Both the position numbers and the translations under genes were made by a program. Positions 35,003-42,911 of a DNA stretch of 64,000 nt are shown here, one piece after another. The DNA is from Streptomyces sp. NBC_00513 (GTDB lineage Bacteria > Actinomycetota > Actinomycetes > Streptomycetales > Streptomycetaceae), in contig NZ_CP107845.1 of the NCBI RefSeq assembly GCF_041431415.1, positions 1,922,001 to 1,986,000 of the forward strand, given 5' to 3'. The notes under the pieces were generated by a model. The model had not been told where the DNA came from. It worked only from the letters and a program-made list of their open reading frames with translations, and ran no database searches. The first letter of the stretch is position 1. Each line of letters begins with the position of its first letter.

Positions 35003-35211
35003 CCGCGGTTTCCCTCCAGGACACGGGAGCGGGTGGGTGGGGGGATCGGACCGGTGTGTTGCCGGATGATCACGCACAGCAAAGCGGTACGCACAGCTCC
35101 GCGTCAAGGTCCGAGCCGGCGGGTGGCGGGTTTCAACTGGTTTGACGGTGAGTGGAGTTGAAGGGTCGGTTCCGGTTCGGGGGCTGTGGCGCCGTGCATA
35201 GGCTGGGACGC

Positions 35212-35643
35212 ATGACGACGTACGACGATCTCCCTCCCTGCCTCCTGGGCTTCCCGGGGCCGCTGCGGGACAGCCTGGTGGCCGCGGTCCTCAGCGGGGC
35301 GAAGACCACGACCACCGGGCTGCTGCCCGAGTACGAGGCCGAAGGGGAGCCCTTGCCGGTGCCGGGCGACCGCTCGGTGTTGGTGGATTCGCTGGAGCGC
35401 CCGGTCGCGCTGTTGGAGGTGACCGAGGTGCGGGTGGTGGCGCTCGCCGAGGTGGACCTGGGGCACGCGCTGGACGAGGGCGAGGGGTACGCGACGGTGG
35501 CCGAATGGCGCTCCTCGCACGAGGGGTTCTGGCACAGCGCGCCGATCCGGGAGGCGATCGGCGACCCGGGGTTCACGGTGGACGACGACACCCGTGTGGT
35601 GCTGGAGCGGTTCCGGGTGCTGGAGTTGTTGCCGTCCGCCTGA
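35212..35643 (+). CDS. ASCH domain protein
   Basis: Small protein of 143 residues with the ASCH (PUA-like beta-barrel) fold. Family features are FPGPLRDSLVAAVLSGAKTTTTGLL at the N-terminus, the barrel segment PGDRSVLVDSLERPVALLEVTEVRVV, and the C-terminal WRSSHEGFWHS. ASCH proteins bind RNA or nucleosides and some are amidohydrolases acting on N4-acetylcytidine. No specific substrate can be given here. ATG 35212 (MTTYDDLPP) is chosen; SD is weak. It is divergent from the TPR-like gene and converges on the FAD dehydrogenase. Confidence 0.85.
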   Translation: MTTYDDLPPCLLGFPGPLRDSLVAAVLSGAKTTTTGLLPEYEAEGEPLPVPGDRSVLVDSLERPVALLEVTEVRVVALAEVDLGHALDEGEGYATVAEWRSSHEGFWHSAPIREAIGDPGFTVDDDTRVVLERFRVLELLPSA

Positions 35644-35734
35644 GCACTGTCGTCGAAGTGGCCTCTGCGCACCTTCCCGGATCCGTCGGGCGGGCCGGCC
35701 GATCGGACCCGCCCGACGGTGCCTCGTCGCCCGG

Positions 35735-37390
35735 TCAGCTCACCGCCGCCGCGGCGGCGCGGCCCGCCGCGCGGCCGGAGAAGATGCAGCCGCCGAGGAA
35801 GGTGCCCTCCAGGGCGCGGTAGCCGTGCACCCCGCCGCCGCCGAACCCGGCGGCCTCGCCCGCCGCGTACACGCCGGGGAGCGGATCGCCGGAGGCGCCC
35901 AGGACACGGGAGGAGAGGTCGGTCTCCAGGCCTCCCAGGGACTTGCGGGTCAGGATGGAGAGCCGCACGGCGACCAGCGGGCCCGCCTTGGGGTCCAGGA
36001 TCCGGTGCGGGGCCGCGGTGCGGATCAGCTTGTCACCGAGGTACTTGCGCGCCCCGTGGAGGGACATCACCTGGAGGTCCTTGGTGAACGGGTTGAGGAT
36101 CTCGCGGTCCCGGGCCACGACCTCGCGGCGCACGGTCGCCTCGTCGAGCAGGTCCTGTCCGGTCACGGCGTTCATGCCGCGCACCAGGGCGGCCAGGTCG
36201 CGCTCGACCACGAAGTCGGCGCCGTTGTCCATGAAGGCCTTGACCGGGCCGGGCACCGCCTGTCGGGCGCGGTCGATGACCTGGCGGATCGACTTGCCGG
36301 TCAGGTCCGGGTTCTGTTCGGAGCCGGAGAGGCCGAACTCCTTGCCGATGATCCGCTGGTTGAGTACGAACCAGGTGTGGTCGTGCCCCGTCTTCATGAT
36401 GTGGTCGAGGGTGCCGAGCGTGTCGAAGCCCGGGAAGAGCGGTACGGGCAGCCGCCTGCCCGTCGCGTCCAGCCACAGCGAGGACGGCCCGGGCAGGATG
36501 CGGATGCCGTGCTTGTTCCAGATGGGGTCCCAGTTCCCGATGCCCTCGGTGTAGTGCCACATCCGGTCCTTGTTGATGTGGCGGGCGCCCGCGTCCTCGG
36601 CGATGCCGAGCATCAGACCGTCCACGTGCGCCGGCACCCCGGACAGCAGCCGCTCGGGAGGAGTGCCGAGGCGAGCGGGCCACTGCTTGCGCACGAGGTC
36701 GTGGTTGCCGCCGATCCCGCCGCTGGTGACGATGACCGCCTGGGCCCGCAGGGAGAACTCGCCGACGCCCTCACGGCCGCTCGCGGCGCCCCGTACGGCG
36801 TCGGAGGGTTCCAGGATCTCCCCCGTGACGGTGTCCAGGACGCCGCCGGTGCGGGAGAGGCCGGTGACCTTGTGGCGGAACGCCAACCGGACCAGACCGC
36901 GGGCGACGCCGGCGCGGACCCGCCGCTCGAAGGGCTCGACCAGGCCGGGGCCGGTGCCCCAGGTGATGTGGAAGCGGGGGACGGAGTTGCCGTGGCCGTT
37001 GGCGTCGTAGCCGCCGCGTTCCGCCCAGCCGACGACGGGGAAGAAGCGGACCCCCTGGGCGTGCAGCCAGGGCCGCTTCTCGCCGGCCGCGAAATCGACG
37101 TAGGCCTCGGCCCAGCGGCGCGGCCAGGCGTCCTCCTCGCGGTCGAAGCCGGCCGTGCCGTGCCAGTCCTGGAGGGCGAGGTCGCGGTGGTCCTTGATCC
37201 GCATGCGGCGCTGTTCGGGCGAGTCGACGAAGAAGAGGCCGCCGAAGGACCAGTGCGCCTGGCCCCCGATGGACTGCTCGGGCTCCTGGTCCAGCAGGAT
37301 GACCTTGCGGCCCGCGTCGACGAGCTCGGCGGTGGCGACGAGGCCCGCGAGCCCCGCTCCGATCACGATCACGTCTGCGTCGTACGTCAT
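35735..37390 (-). CDS. FAD-binding dehydrogenase (fumarate reductase/KstD-like)
   Basis: Flavoprotein of 551 residues. The N-terminal dinucleotide-binding motif is VIVIGAGLAGLVATAELVDAG, followed by ILLDQEP. The FAD-contacting C-terminal segment GVYAAGEAAGFGGGGVHGYRALEGTFLGGCIFSGR matches the FAD_binding_2 family. The middle includes GNSVPRFHITWGTGPGLVEPF. It is usually annotated FAD-binding dehydrogenase; 3-ketosteroid dehydrogenases are relatives, but I do not see features that fix the substrate. ATG 37390 is chosen; the frame is open far upstream to 38833, which is antisense to the Nudix and DUF202 genes. It is divergent from the Nudix gene, 84 bp apart. Confidence 0.9.
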   Translation of the reverse strand: MTYDADVIVIGAGLAGLVATAELVDAGRKVILLDQEPEQSIGGQAHWSFGGLFFVDSPEQRRMRIKDHRDLALQDWHGTAGFDREEDAWPRRWAEAYVDFAAGEKRPWLHAQGVRFFPVVGWAERGGYDANGHGNSVPRFHITWGTGPGLVEPFERRVRAGVARGLVRLAFRHKVTGLSRTGGVLDTVTGEILEPSDAVRGAASGREGVGEFSLRAQAVIVTSGGIGGNHDLVRKQWPARLGTPPERLLSGVPAHVDGLMLGIAEDAGARHINKDRMWHYTEGIGNWDPIWNKHGIRILPGPSSLWLDATGRRLPVPLFPGFDTLGTLDHIMKTGHDHTWFVLNQRIIGKEFGLSGSEQNPDLTGKSIRQVIDRARQAVPGPVKAFMDNGADFVVERDLAALVRGMNAVTGQDLLDEATVRREVVARDREILNPFTKDLQVMSLHGARKYLGDKLIRTAAPHRILDPKAGPLVAVRLSILTRKSLGGLETDLSSRVLGASGDPLPGVYAAGEAAGFGGGGVHGYRALEGTFLGGCIFSGRAAGRAAAAAVS

Positions 37391-37474
37391 GCGCTGCCCG
37401 TCCTCCGGTCGGTGGTGGGGCAGATCCTTTGCTACGGAGCGGTAACCAGTCAACAGCGAAGAGGGGACGAAACC

Positions 37475-37996
37475 GTGAGTGCCTCCGATGAAGTACTGGA
37501 CGTGGTGGACCGGGACGACCGGGTGACGGGCAGCGCCCCGCGCGGGGAGGTGTACGCCCGGGGGCTCCTCCACCGGTGTGTGTTCGTGCAGGTCAGGGAT
37601 GCGCGGGGGCGGATCTTCGTGCACCGTCGGACCGACTCGAAGCTGGTGTTCCCCTCGTACCACGACATGTTCGTGGGCGGGGTGCTGGGCACCGGGGAGA
37701 GCTATCCGCACGCGGCGCTGCGCGAGGCCGGGGAGGAGTTGGGGGTGACCTCGTTGGCACAGCCGACGCCGCTGTTCAAGTTCCTGTACGAGGGGCCGGG
37801 CGGGGCCTGGTGGTCGTACGTGCACGAGGTGCGGTGCGAGGCGCCGGTGCGGCCGCAGGAGTCGGAGGTGGCCTGGCACACCTGGCTGTCCGAGGAGGAA
37901 CTGGCGGAGCGGGTGGCGGACGGCGGGTGGTCGTGGGTGCCCGACGGACTGGAGGCGTACCGACGGCTGCGCGCGCACCGGGAGTCCCGCCAGTAG
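37475..37996 (+). CDS. Nudix hydrolase
   Basis: Hydrolase of nucleoside-diphosphate-X type, 173 residues. The Nudix box is complete: GGVLGTGESYPHAALREAGEELGV. The flanking sequence (SAPRGEVYARGLLHRCVFVQVRD, VHRRTDSKLVFPSYHDMFVGG) resembles the YfcD/isopentenyl-diphosphate-isomerase-like subgroup. The start is GTG 37475 (VSASDEVLDVVD) with GAGGGGA upstream. It precedes two DUF202 membrane genes by nine bases in the same direction, so an operon is likely. The substrate is unknown. Confidence 0.93.
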   Translation: MSASDEVLDVVDRDDRVTGSAPRGEVYARGLLHRCVFVQVRDARGRIFVHRRTDSKLVFPSYHDMFVGGVLGTGESYPHAALREAGEELGVTSLAQPTPLFKFLYEGPGGAWWSYVHEVRCEAPVRPQESEVAWHTWLSEEELAERVADGGWSWVPDGLEAYRRLRAHRESRQ

Positions 37997-38005
37997 ATTG
38001 ATCAG

Positions 38006-38404
38006 GTGATCGACTTCGTCAAGGACGTGCGCCTCTGGTTCGCACCCGAGAGGCTGAGGGACGAGGGCGAGACCCCCGACTACCGGTTCTCGCTCGCCAA
38101 CGAGCGGACCTTCCTGGCCTGGATCCGCACCGCGCTGGCACTGGTCGGCGGCGGATTCGCGGTGGACCAGTTCCTGCCGGACCTGCGGTGGGGCGTACGG
38201 GTCGGGATGGCCCTCGCGCTCCTGGCGGTGGGCGCGGCCTGCGCCCTGCGGGCGGTGAACCACTGGACGCGGTGCGAGCGGGCGATGCGGCGGGGCGAGG
38301 ACCTGCCGCTGTCGCGGTTCCCGGTCGTGCTCAGCCTGGGGGTCGGTCTGGTGGCCGTGGCGATGATGGCGGTCGTCCTGTTGGGCTGGACGGCCCCGCG
38401 GTGA
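38006..38404 (+). CDS. DUF202 (YidH-like) membrane protein
   Basis: Integral membrane protein of 132 residues with three predicted helices. The family opening RFSLANERTFLAWIRTALALVGGGFAV is exact for DUF202/YidH. GTG 38006 lies nine bases after the Nudix stop. The function of the family is not established, although an SPX/VTC-type link exists for eukaryotic relatives. Its stop overlaps the next DUF202 gene (GTGA). Confidence 0.9.
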   Translation: MIDFVKDVRLWFAPERLRDEGETPDYRFSLANERTFLAWIRTALALVGGGFAVDQFLPDLRWGVRVGMALALLAVGAACALRAVNHWTRCERAMRRGEDLPLSRFPVVLSLGVGLVAVAMMAVVLLGWTAPR

Positions 38405-38730
38405 GCGGACCGGGTCCGAGCCCGGCCGAGGGCCGCGACGCCGGGCTCCAGCCGGAGCGGACCCGGCTCGCGTGGCGGCGTACGACGCTGGCGTGCTCGG
38501 TGACTGCGGTCCTGGCACTGCGCCAGGCACTGCGCGGATCCGGATCCCCGGTGGAGGTGGCCGGGGCGGCGGTGATCGTGCTGTTGTGGCTGGTGTTCCT
38601 GGGGGTGGCGCACCGACGGATCCGCGCGTTGGCGGCGCACCGTCCGCCGCGGTTGGCGCCGCGCGCGGCGGCGGGGGCGACGCTGTGCACGTTGGCGCTG
38701 GCGGCCTTCGCGGTCGCGGTGATCCTCTGA
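38401..38730 (+). CDS. Second DUF202 membrane protein
   Basis: Membrane protein of 109 residues with three predicted helices. The family motif is shortened to GLQPERTRLAWRRTTLACSVTAVLALR. It starts at GTG 38401 overlapping the previous DUF202 stop by four bases. A paired arrangement of two DUF202 genes suggests a heteromeric membrane complex (inference). The last helix runs to the C-terminus. Confidence 0.88.
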   Translation: MSGPGPSPAEGRDAGLQPERTRLAWRRTTLACSVTAVLALRQALRGSGSPVEVAGAAVIVLLWLVFLGVAHRRIRALAAHRPPRLAPRAAAGATLCTLALAAFAVAVIL

Positions 38731-38758
38731 TCCTCCGATCCGACGAAGGGCTGATCTG

Positions 38759-38818
38759 CTCGGTGCGCTCCCCCTCGGCTCGGTGCGCTCCCGCTCGGCT
38801 CGGTGCGCTCCCGCTCGG
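38759..38818. repeat. Three tandem 20-bp repeats
   Basis: The unit CTCGGTGCGCTCCCGCTCGG occurs three times head to tail (38759, 38779, 38799); the first copy differs by one base. The array lies in the 150-bp gap between the second DUF202 gene and the His-rich gene. It is not in frame with a gene I recognise. Confidence 0.9.
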
Positions 38819-38883
38819 ACACGCCAGGGACACGAGCGGTGCAAAAGGGGTGATACCGGATGATCCGCACTAGCCTCGGCTCC

Positions 38884-39180
38884 ATGACGACCCTGCACCA
38901 CGAGCACCCCACGCACAAGCACGCGCACGGCCCCGGCTGCGGTCACGCCGAGGTCGAGCACGGCGATCACGTCGACTACGCGCACGACGGCCACCTGCAC
39001 CGGGAGCACTCCGGCCACTGGGACGAGTGCGAGACGGACGAGCACATCACCCACGAGGCCCACCCGCACGCGCACGGCGCGGACTGCGGACACCAGAGCG
39101 TCCGGCACGGCAACCACGTCGACTACCTGCACGACGGGCACCGGCACGCCGAGCACGACGACCACTACGACGACCACTGA
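38884..39180 (+). CDS. His-rich putative metal-binding protein
   Basis: Protein of 98 residues with about 30 histidines and many Asp/Glu. Two copies of a segment of about 35 residues are visible: HAHG(P/A)xCGHxxVxHG(D/N)HVDYxHDGHxHxEH at about 13-45 and about 62-94, each with one CGH. It has no signal peptide or membrane helix. Homologs in Streptomyces are often labelled zinc transporter permease, which the sequence does not support; metal storage or delivery, probably of zinc, is a better guess. ATG 38884 (MTTLHHEH) is preferred over 38860. No zinc-regulator site was identified. Confidence 0.85.
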   Translation: MTTLHHEHPTHKHAHGPGCGHAEVEHGDHVDYAHDGHLHREHSGHWDECETDEHITHEAHPHAHGADCGHQSVRHGNHVDYLHDGHRHAEHDDHYDDH

Positions 39181-39224
39181 CCGACGCGTTCCCCGGGCCG
39201 CGACCCCGGACCGCCGCCGGCCCA

Positions 39225-39258
39225 CCCGCCCCCGACCCGAGTCCCGGTCGGGGGCGGG
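39225..39258 (+). terminator. Terminator after the His-rich gene
   Basis: CCCGCCCCCGACC (39225-39237), eight-base loop, and exact complement (39246-39258). It begins 45 bp after the His-rich stop. Confidence 0.7.
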
Positions 39259-39366
39259 GTCCGTCGCCGGCCCGTCTCCCCCGCCTCCACCGCCCCGCCC
39301 TCCCCGCGCGCGACCGCGGCCGGCAGGATGCCCAGCGCCTGTCAACACCACCCGGGGAGCACGCAG

Positions 39367-40278
39367 ATGACCGTCGAAGAGCCGTACCTCGTCCAGCCCG
39401 CCACCGGCGTCCACGCGTACGTCCAACCGGACGGGGGCTGGTGCCTGAACAACGCCGGCTTCGTGAGCGACGGCGGCCGGACCCTCCTCGTCGACACCGC
39501 GGCCACCCGACGCCGGGCCCTGGCCCTGCGGGAGGCCGTCGCCGCGACCGGGGTACCGATGCCGCGCACGGTCGTGAACACCCACCACCACGGCGACCAC
39601 ACCTACGGCAACGAGGTCTTCGCCCCGGAGGCGCTGATCCTCGGCCACGACAACGCGCGGGCCGAGCAGCTCGCCGCCGGGCACCAGTTGGAGATGATCT
39701 GGCCGACGACCGACTTCGGGGACGTCGCGATCACACCTCCCGACCTCACGTACAACGATCGGGCGACCCTGCACGTGGGCGACATCGAGGTACGGGTCAT
39801 CCACCCGGGCGTCGCCCACACCACCGGAGACTCGCTCGTGTGGCTGCCCGGACAGCGGGTGGTGTTCACCGGCGACCTGGTCTTCTCGGGCGGCACGCCG
39901 TTCCTCGCGATGGGCTCGCTCTCCGGCTCGTTGCGGGCCATGGAACTGCTGCGCTCCCTCGACGCGGAGACCGTCGTCCCGGGTCACGGGCCGCTGACCG
40001 ACCCCTCCGCGTACGAGGCCACCGAACGGTACCTGCGTCACGTCGCCGAACTCGCGCTGGAGGGGCGCGCGAAGGGGCTGACCCCGCTGGAGACCGCGCT
40101 CGGGGCGGACCTGGGCGAGTTCGCGGCCTGGCGGGAGAGCGAGCGACTGGTGGCGAACCTGCACCGGGCGTACGCGGAACTGTCCGGGGAGCCCGAGGGC
40201 GCCCCGCTGGACATCGTGGCCGTGCTCCGGGACATGACGGTGATGAACGGCGGCACCCCGATCCTCTGCCACGCCTGA
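39367..40278 (+). CDS. MBL-fold metallo-hydrolase
   Basis: Metallo-beta-lactamase-fold hydrolase, 303 residues. The metal motif THHHGDHTYG provides His73, His75, Asp77 and His78. Further ligands are His in IHPGVAHTTGD, Asp in VVFTGDLVF and His in VVPGHGPL. The substrate is unknown; thioesters, lactones and phosphonates are possible in this family. ATG 39367 is chosen over 39328. It is a single gene between two terminators. Confidence 0.92.
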   Translation: MTVEEPYLVQPATGVHAYVQPDGGWCLNNAGFVSDGGRTLLVDTAATRRRALALREAVAATGVPMPRTVVNTHHHGDHTYGNEVFAPEALILGHDNARAEQLAAGHQLEMIWPTTDFGDVAITPPDLTYNDRATLHVGDIEVRVIHPGVAHTTGDSLVWLPGQRVVFTGDLVFSGGTPFLAMGSLSGSLRAMELLRSLDAETVVPGHGPLTDPSAYEATERYLRHVAELALEGRAKGLTPLETALGADLGEFAAWRESERLVANLHRAYAELSGEPEGAPLDIVAVLRDMTVMNGGTPILCHA

Positions 40279-40368
40279 TCCGAGCGGGCAGGCCGCCCCG
40301 ACGCCTCGCGCCCCCACCCCGACGCGCCCCGGCGTGTCGGGGCTTCTTTCGGCGTACCCTCTGGACGG

Positions 40369-40381
40369 CATACCGACTGGT
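40369..40381. promoter_or_regulatory. Candidate TetR operator, copy 1
   Basis: CATACCGACTGGT, followed by CGG to give the symmetric core CCGAC-TG-GTCGG. It lies 58 bp before the phosphotransferase start. The same 13-mer occurs in reverse at 47562-47574 before the SDR-ligase-TetR operon, and with one change at 63016-63028. Confidence 0.65.
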
Positions 40382-40438
40382 CGGCATGATGACTCTCGTC
40401 CGTTCCGTCACCGTCCATCCCGTACGGAGGTGCGCACC

Positions 40439-41482
40439 ATGACCCCAGCGCCAGAACCGACCCCGACCGGCCCGCCGGGCCTCGATCCGGAGCGGCTGCG
40501 CGGCCATCTCGACGCCGCGCTGCCCGGTCTCGTGGCCGGGCCGCTCACCGGCCGCCTCATCGAGGGAGGCCGCTCGAACCTCACGTACGCGGTCACCGAC
40601 GGGTCCGCCCGCTGGGTGGTGCGCCGGCCGCCGCTCGGCCACGTGCTGGCGACCGCCCACGACATGCGGCGCGAGTACCGCGTGATCGCGGCCCTGCACG
40701 GCACGGCCGTACCGGTGCCCGAGCCGGTGCTCCTGTGCGAGGACGAGTCGGTGCTGGGCGCGCCGTTCTACGTGATGGAGCACGTGGACGGGGTCCCGTA
40801 CCGGACGGCCGAGCAGTTGTCCGCGCTCGGCCCCGACCGCACCCGACGGGCCGTGCTCGGCCTGGTGGACACCCTGGTCGACCTGCACGCCGTGGACCCG
40901 GACGCCGTGGGGCTGGGTGACTTCGGCCGCCCCGAGGGCTTCCTCGACCGGCAGTTGCGCCGGTGGGGCAAGCAGCTCGCGGCCTCCCGCGGCCGGGAAC
41001 TCGCCGGGATCGACGAACTGCACGGCGCGCTCGGCCGATCCCTGCCCGACTCCCCCGCCCCCACCGTGGTGCACGGTGACTTCCGGCTCGACAACGTCCT
41101 GATCGGCGGACCGGACGACACGATCCGGGCGGTGCTGGACTGGGAGATGTCCACGCTCGGCGATCCGCTGACCGACCTCGGGCTGCTGGTGATGTACAGC
41201 TCGGACCTGGGCCTGACCGCCTCCCCCGTGAGCACGACCAGCGGGGCACCCGGCCACCCCTCCCCCGCGGAGCTGGTCGAGCGGTACGCCGCCCGTTCGG
41301 GTCGGGACACCTCCGCCATCGCCTGGTACACCGCCTTCGCCTGGTTCAAGCTCGCGGTGATCCTCGAAGGCATCCACTACCGCTTCACGCTCGGACAGAC
41401 CGTCGGAACGGGCTTCGACCGGATCGGCGAACTGGTCCCGATCTTCATCGAGCACGGTCTGCACACCCTCCAGGAAGGCTGA
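40439..41482 (+). CDS. Phosphotransferase family protein (APH/ACAD10-type)
   Basis: Kinase-fold protein of 347 residues resembling aminoglycoside phosphotransferases and the ACAD10/11 kinase domain. The nucleotide-binding region is SNLTYAVTDGSARWVVRRPPLG. The catalytic-loop motif is VVHGDFRLDNVLIG and the metal-binding motif VLDWEMSTLGDPLTDLGL. In mammals ACAD10/11 fuse such a kinase to an acyl-CoA dehydrogenase and process 4-hydroxyacyl-CoAs; here the dehydrogenase is the next gene, 10 bp away, so a related two-step role is a reasonable inference. ATG 40439 has CGGAGG upstream. The likely operator at 40369 suggests control by the TetR at 44239. Confidence 0.92.
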   Translation: MTPAPEPTPTGPPGLDPERLRGHLDAALPGLVAGPLTGRLIEGGRSNLTYAVTDGSARWVVRRPPLGHVLATAHDMRREYRVIAALHGTAVPVPEPVLLCEDESVLGAPFYVMEHVDGVPYRTAEQLSALGPDRTRRAVLGLVDTLVDLHAVDPDAVGLGDFGRPEGFLDRQLRRWGKQLAASRGRELAGIDELHGALGRSLPDSPAPTVVHGDFRLDNVLIGGPDDTIRAVLDWEMSTLGDPLTDLGLLVMYSSDLGLTASPVSTTSGAPGHPSPAELVERYAARSGRDTSAIAWYTAFAWFKLAVILEGIHYRFTLGQTVGTGFDRIGELVPIFIEHGLHTLQEG

Positions 41483-41492
41483 GGAACCCCGC

Positions 41493-42722
41493 ATGGACTT
41501 CGCATTCGACTCCCGGACCGAGGAACTCCGCCAACGGCTGCACGCGTTCATGGAGGAGTACGTGTACCCGGCGGAGGCCGTCGCCGCCGAGCAGCGCGCG
41601 CGGCTGGCCTCGCCCTGGGACACCCCGGCCGTCTTCGGTGAACTGAAGGCCGAGGCGCGTCGCCAGGGCCTGTGGAACCTCTTCTTCCCCGGCGAGCGGT
41701 ACGGCGCCGGGCTGACCAACCTCCAGTACGCCCCGCTCGCCGAGATCACCGGCCGCAGCCCGCACCTGGCGCCGATGGCGACGAACTGCGCCGCCCCGGA
41801 CACCGGGAACATGGAGCTGCTGGCCCAGTTCGCCGACGAGGAGCAGCGCAAGCGGTGGCTGGAGCCGCTGTTGGAGGGCGAGATCCGTTCGGCGTTCGCC
41901 ATGACCGAGCCCGACGTGGCCTCCTCGGACGCCACGAACATCGAGACCCGCATCGAGCGTTCCGCCGGCGGTGACGAGTACGTGGTCACGGGCCGCAAGT
42001 GGTACATCTCCGGCGCGATGAACCCGGACTGCAAGATCTTCATCGTCATGGGCAAGACCGACCCCGACGGCGCCGACCCCCGCCGCCAGCAGTCGATGAT
42101 CCTGGTTCCGCGCGACACCCCGGGCGTGGAGGTCCGCCGCGCGATGACGGTGTACGGGTACGCCGACCACGACCACGGCGGGCACGCCGAGGTGGTGTTC
42201 CACGGGGCGCGGGTCCCGGCCGCGAACCTGATCGGCGAGGAGGGTTCGGGGTTCGCCATCGCCCAGGCCCGGCTCGGTCCGGGGCGGATCCACCACTGCA
42301 TGCGGCTGATCGGGATGGCGGAGCGGGCCATCGAGTTGATGTGCGAGCGCGCGAGCGGACGTACCGCCTTCGGTAGGGAATTGGCCTCGCAGGGTGTCGT
42401 GCAGAACTGGATCGCGGACGCCCGGGTCACCGTCGAGCAGTTGCGGCTGCTGGTGTTGAAGACGGCCTGGCTGATGGACACGGTCGGCAACCGGGGCGCG
42501 CACACCGAGATCCAGGCGATCAAGATCGCGACGCCGCGGGCGGTCGTGGGGATCCTCGACCAGGCGGTGCAACTGCACGGCGCGGGCGGGGTCAGTCAGG
42601 ACTTCCCGTTGGCCGAGTTGTGGGCGGCGGCGCGGACGCTGCGGTTGGCGGACGGTCCGGACGAGGTCCATCAGCGCTCCCTGGCTCACCGGGAGTTGAG
42701 GAAGTACGCGGGGCGGGCGTGA
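41493..42722 (+). CDS. Acyl-CoA dehydrogenase (ACAD10/11-like)
   Basis: FAD-dependent acyl-CoA dehydrogenase, 409 residues, full length. Recognisable segments are FAMTEPDVASSDATNIETRIE, the flavin-loop WYISGAMNPDCKIFIVMGKTD, and the C-terminal LHGAGGVSQDFPLAELWAAARTLRLADGPDE. The residue pattern matches the long-chain ACAD10/11-like clade found beside phosphotransferase genes. It begins 10 bp after the phosphotransferase stop, so the two are an operon. Substrate chain length and any 4-hydroxyacyl role are inferred only from the neighbour. Confidence 0.95.
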   Translation: MDFAFDSRTEELRQRLHAFMEEYVYPAEAVAAEQRARLASPWDTPAVFGELKAEARRQGLWNLFFPGERYGAGLTNLQYAPLAEITGRSPHLAPMATNCAAPDTGNMELLAQFADEEQRKRWLEPLLEGEIRSAFAMTEPDVASSDATNIETRIERSAGGDEYVVTGRKWYISGAMNPDCKIFIVMGKTDPDGADPRRQQSMILVPRDTPGVEVRRAMTVYGYADHDHGGHAEVVFHGARVPAANLIGEEGSGFAIAQARLGPGRIHHCMRLIGMAERAIELMCERASGRTAFGRELASQGVVQNWIADARVTVEQLRLLVLKTAWLMDTVGNRGAHTEIQAIKIATPRAVVGILDQAVQLHGAGGVSQDFPLAELWAAARTLRLADGPDEVHQRSLAHRELRKYAGRA

Positions 42723-42911
42723 ACGTGACGTGTTCGTGCGGGAGTTCTGGCGAACATGTGTGCACGGTGAAGGCGATGCGGGGGGTCTTTTAAGAAACCT
42801 TGTTGAATAAGCCCTGAAGGCGGGTGCGATCTTGATTTGCGCCTGTCAATCGGAACAGGGTTCTCCAGAAGGTTTGACGCCCCACACGTCAACACGAGGA
42901 GAACCCTCCAC

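Noticed and set aside
32481..35024. An 847-codon frame suggesting the second permease carries a large N-terminal domain
   Set aside because: The membrane protein starts at ATG 34025; the extra part is antisense/alternate frame over the TPR-like gene and is Arg/Pro-rich shadow sequence.
35735..38833. A 1032-codon minus-strand frame suggesting a dehydrogenase fused to a long N-terminal region
   Set aside because: The dehydrogenase fold starts at ATG 37390 (MTYDADVIVIGAG). The extension is antisense to the Nudix and DUF202 genes and has no domain.
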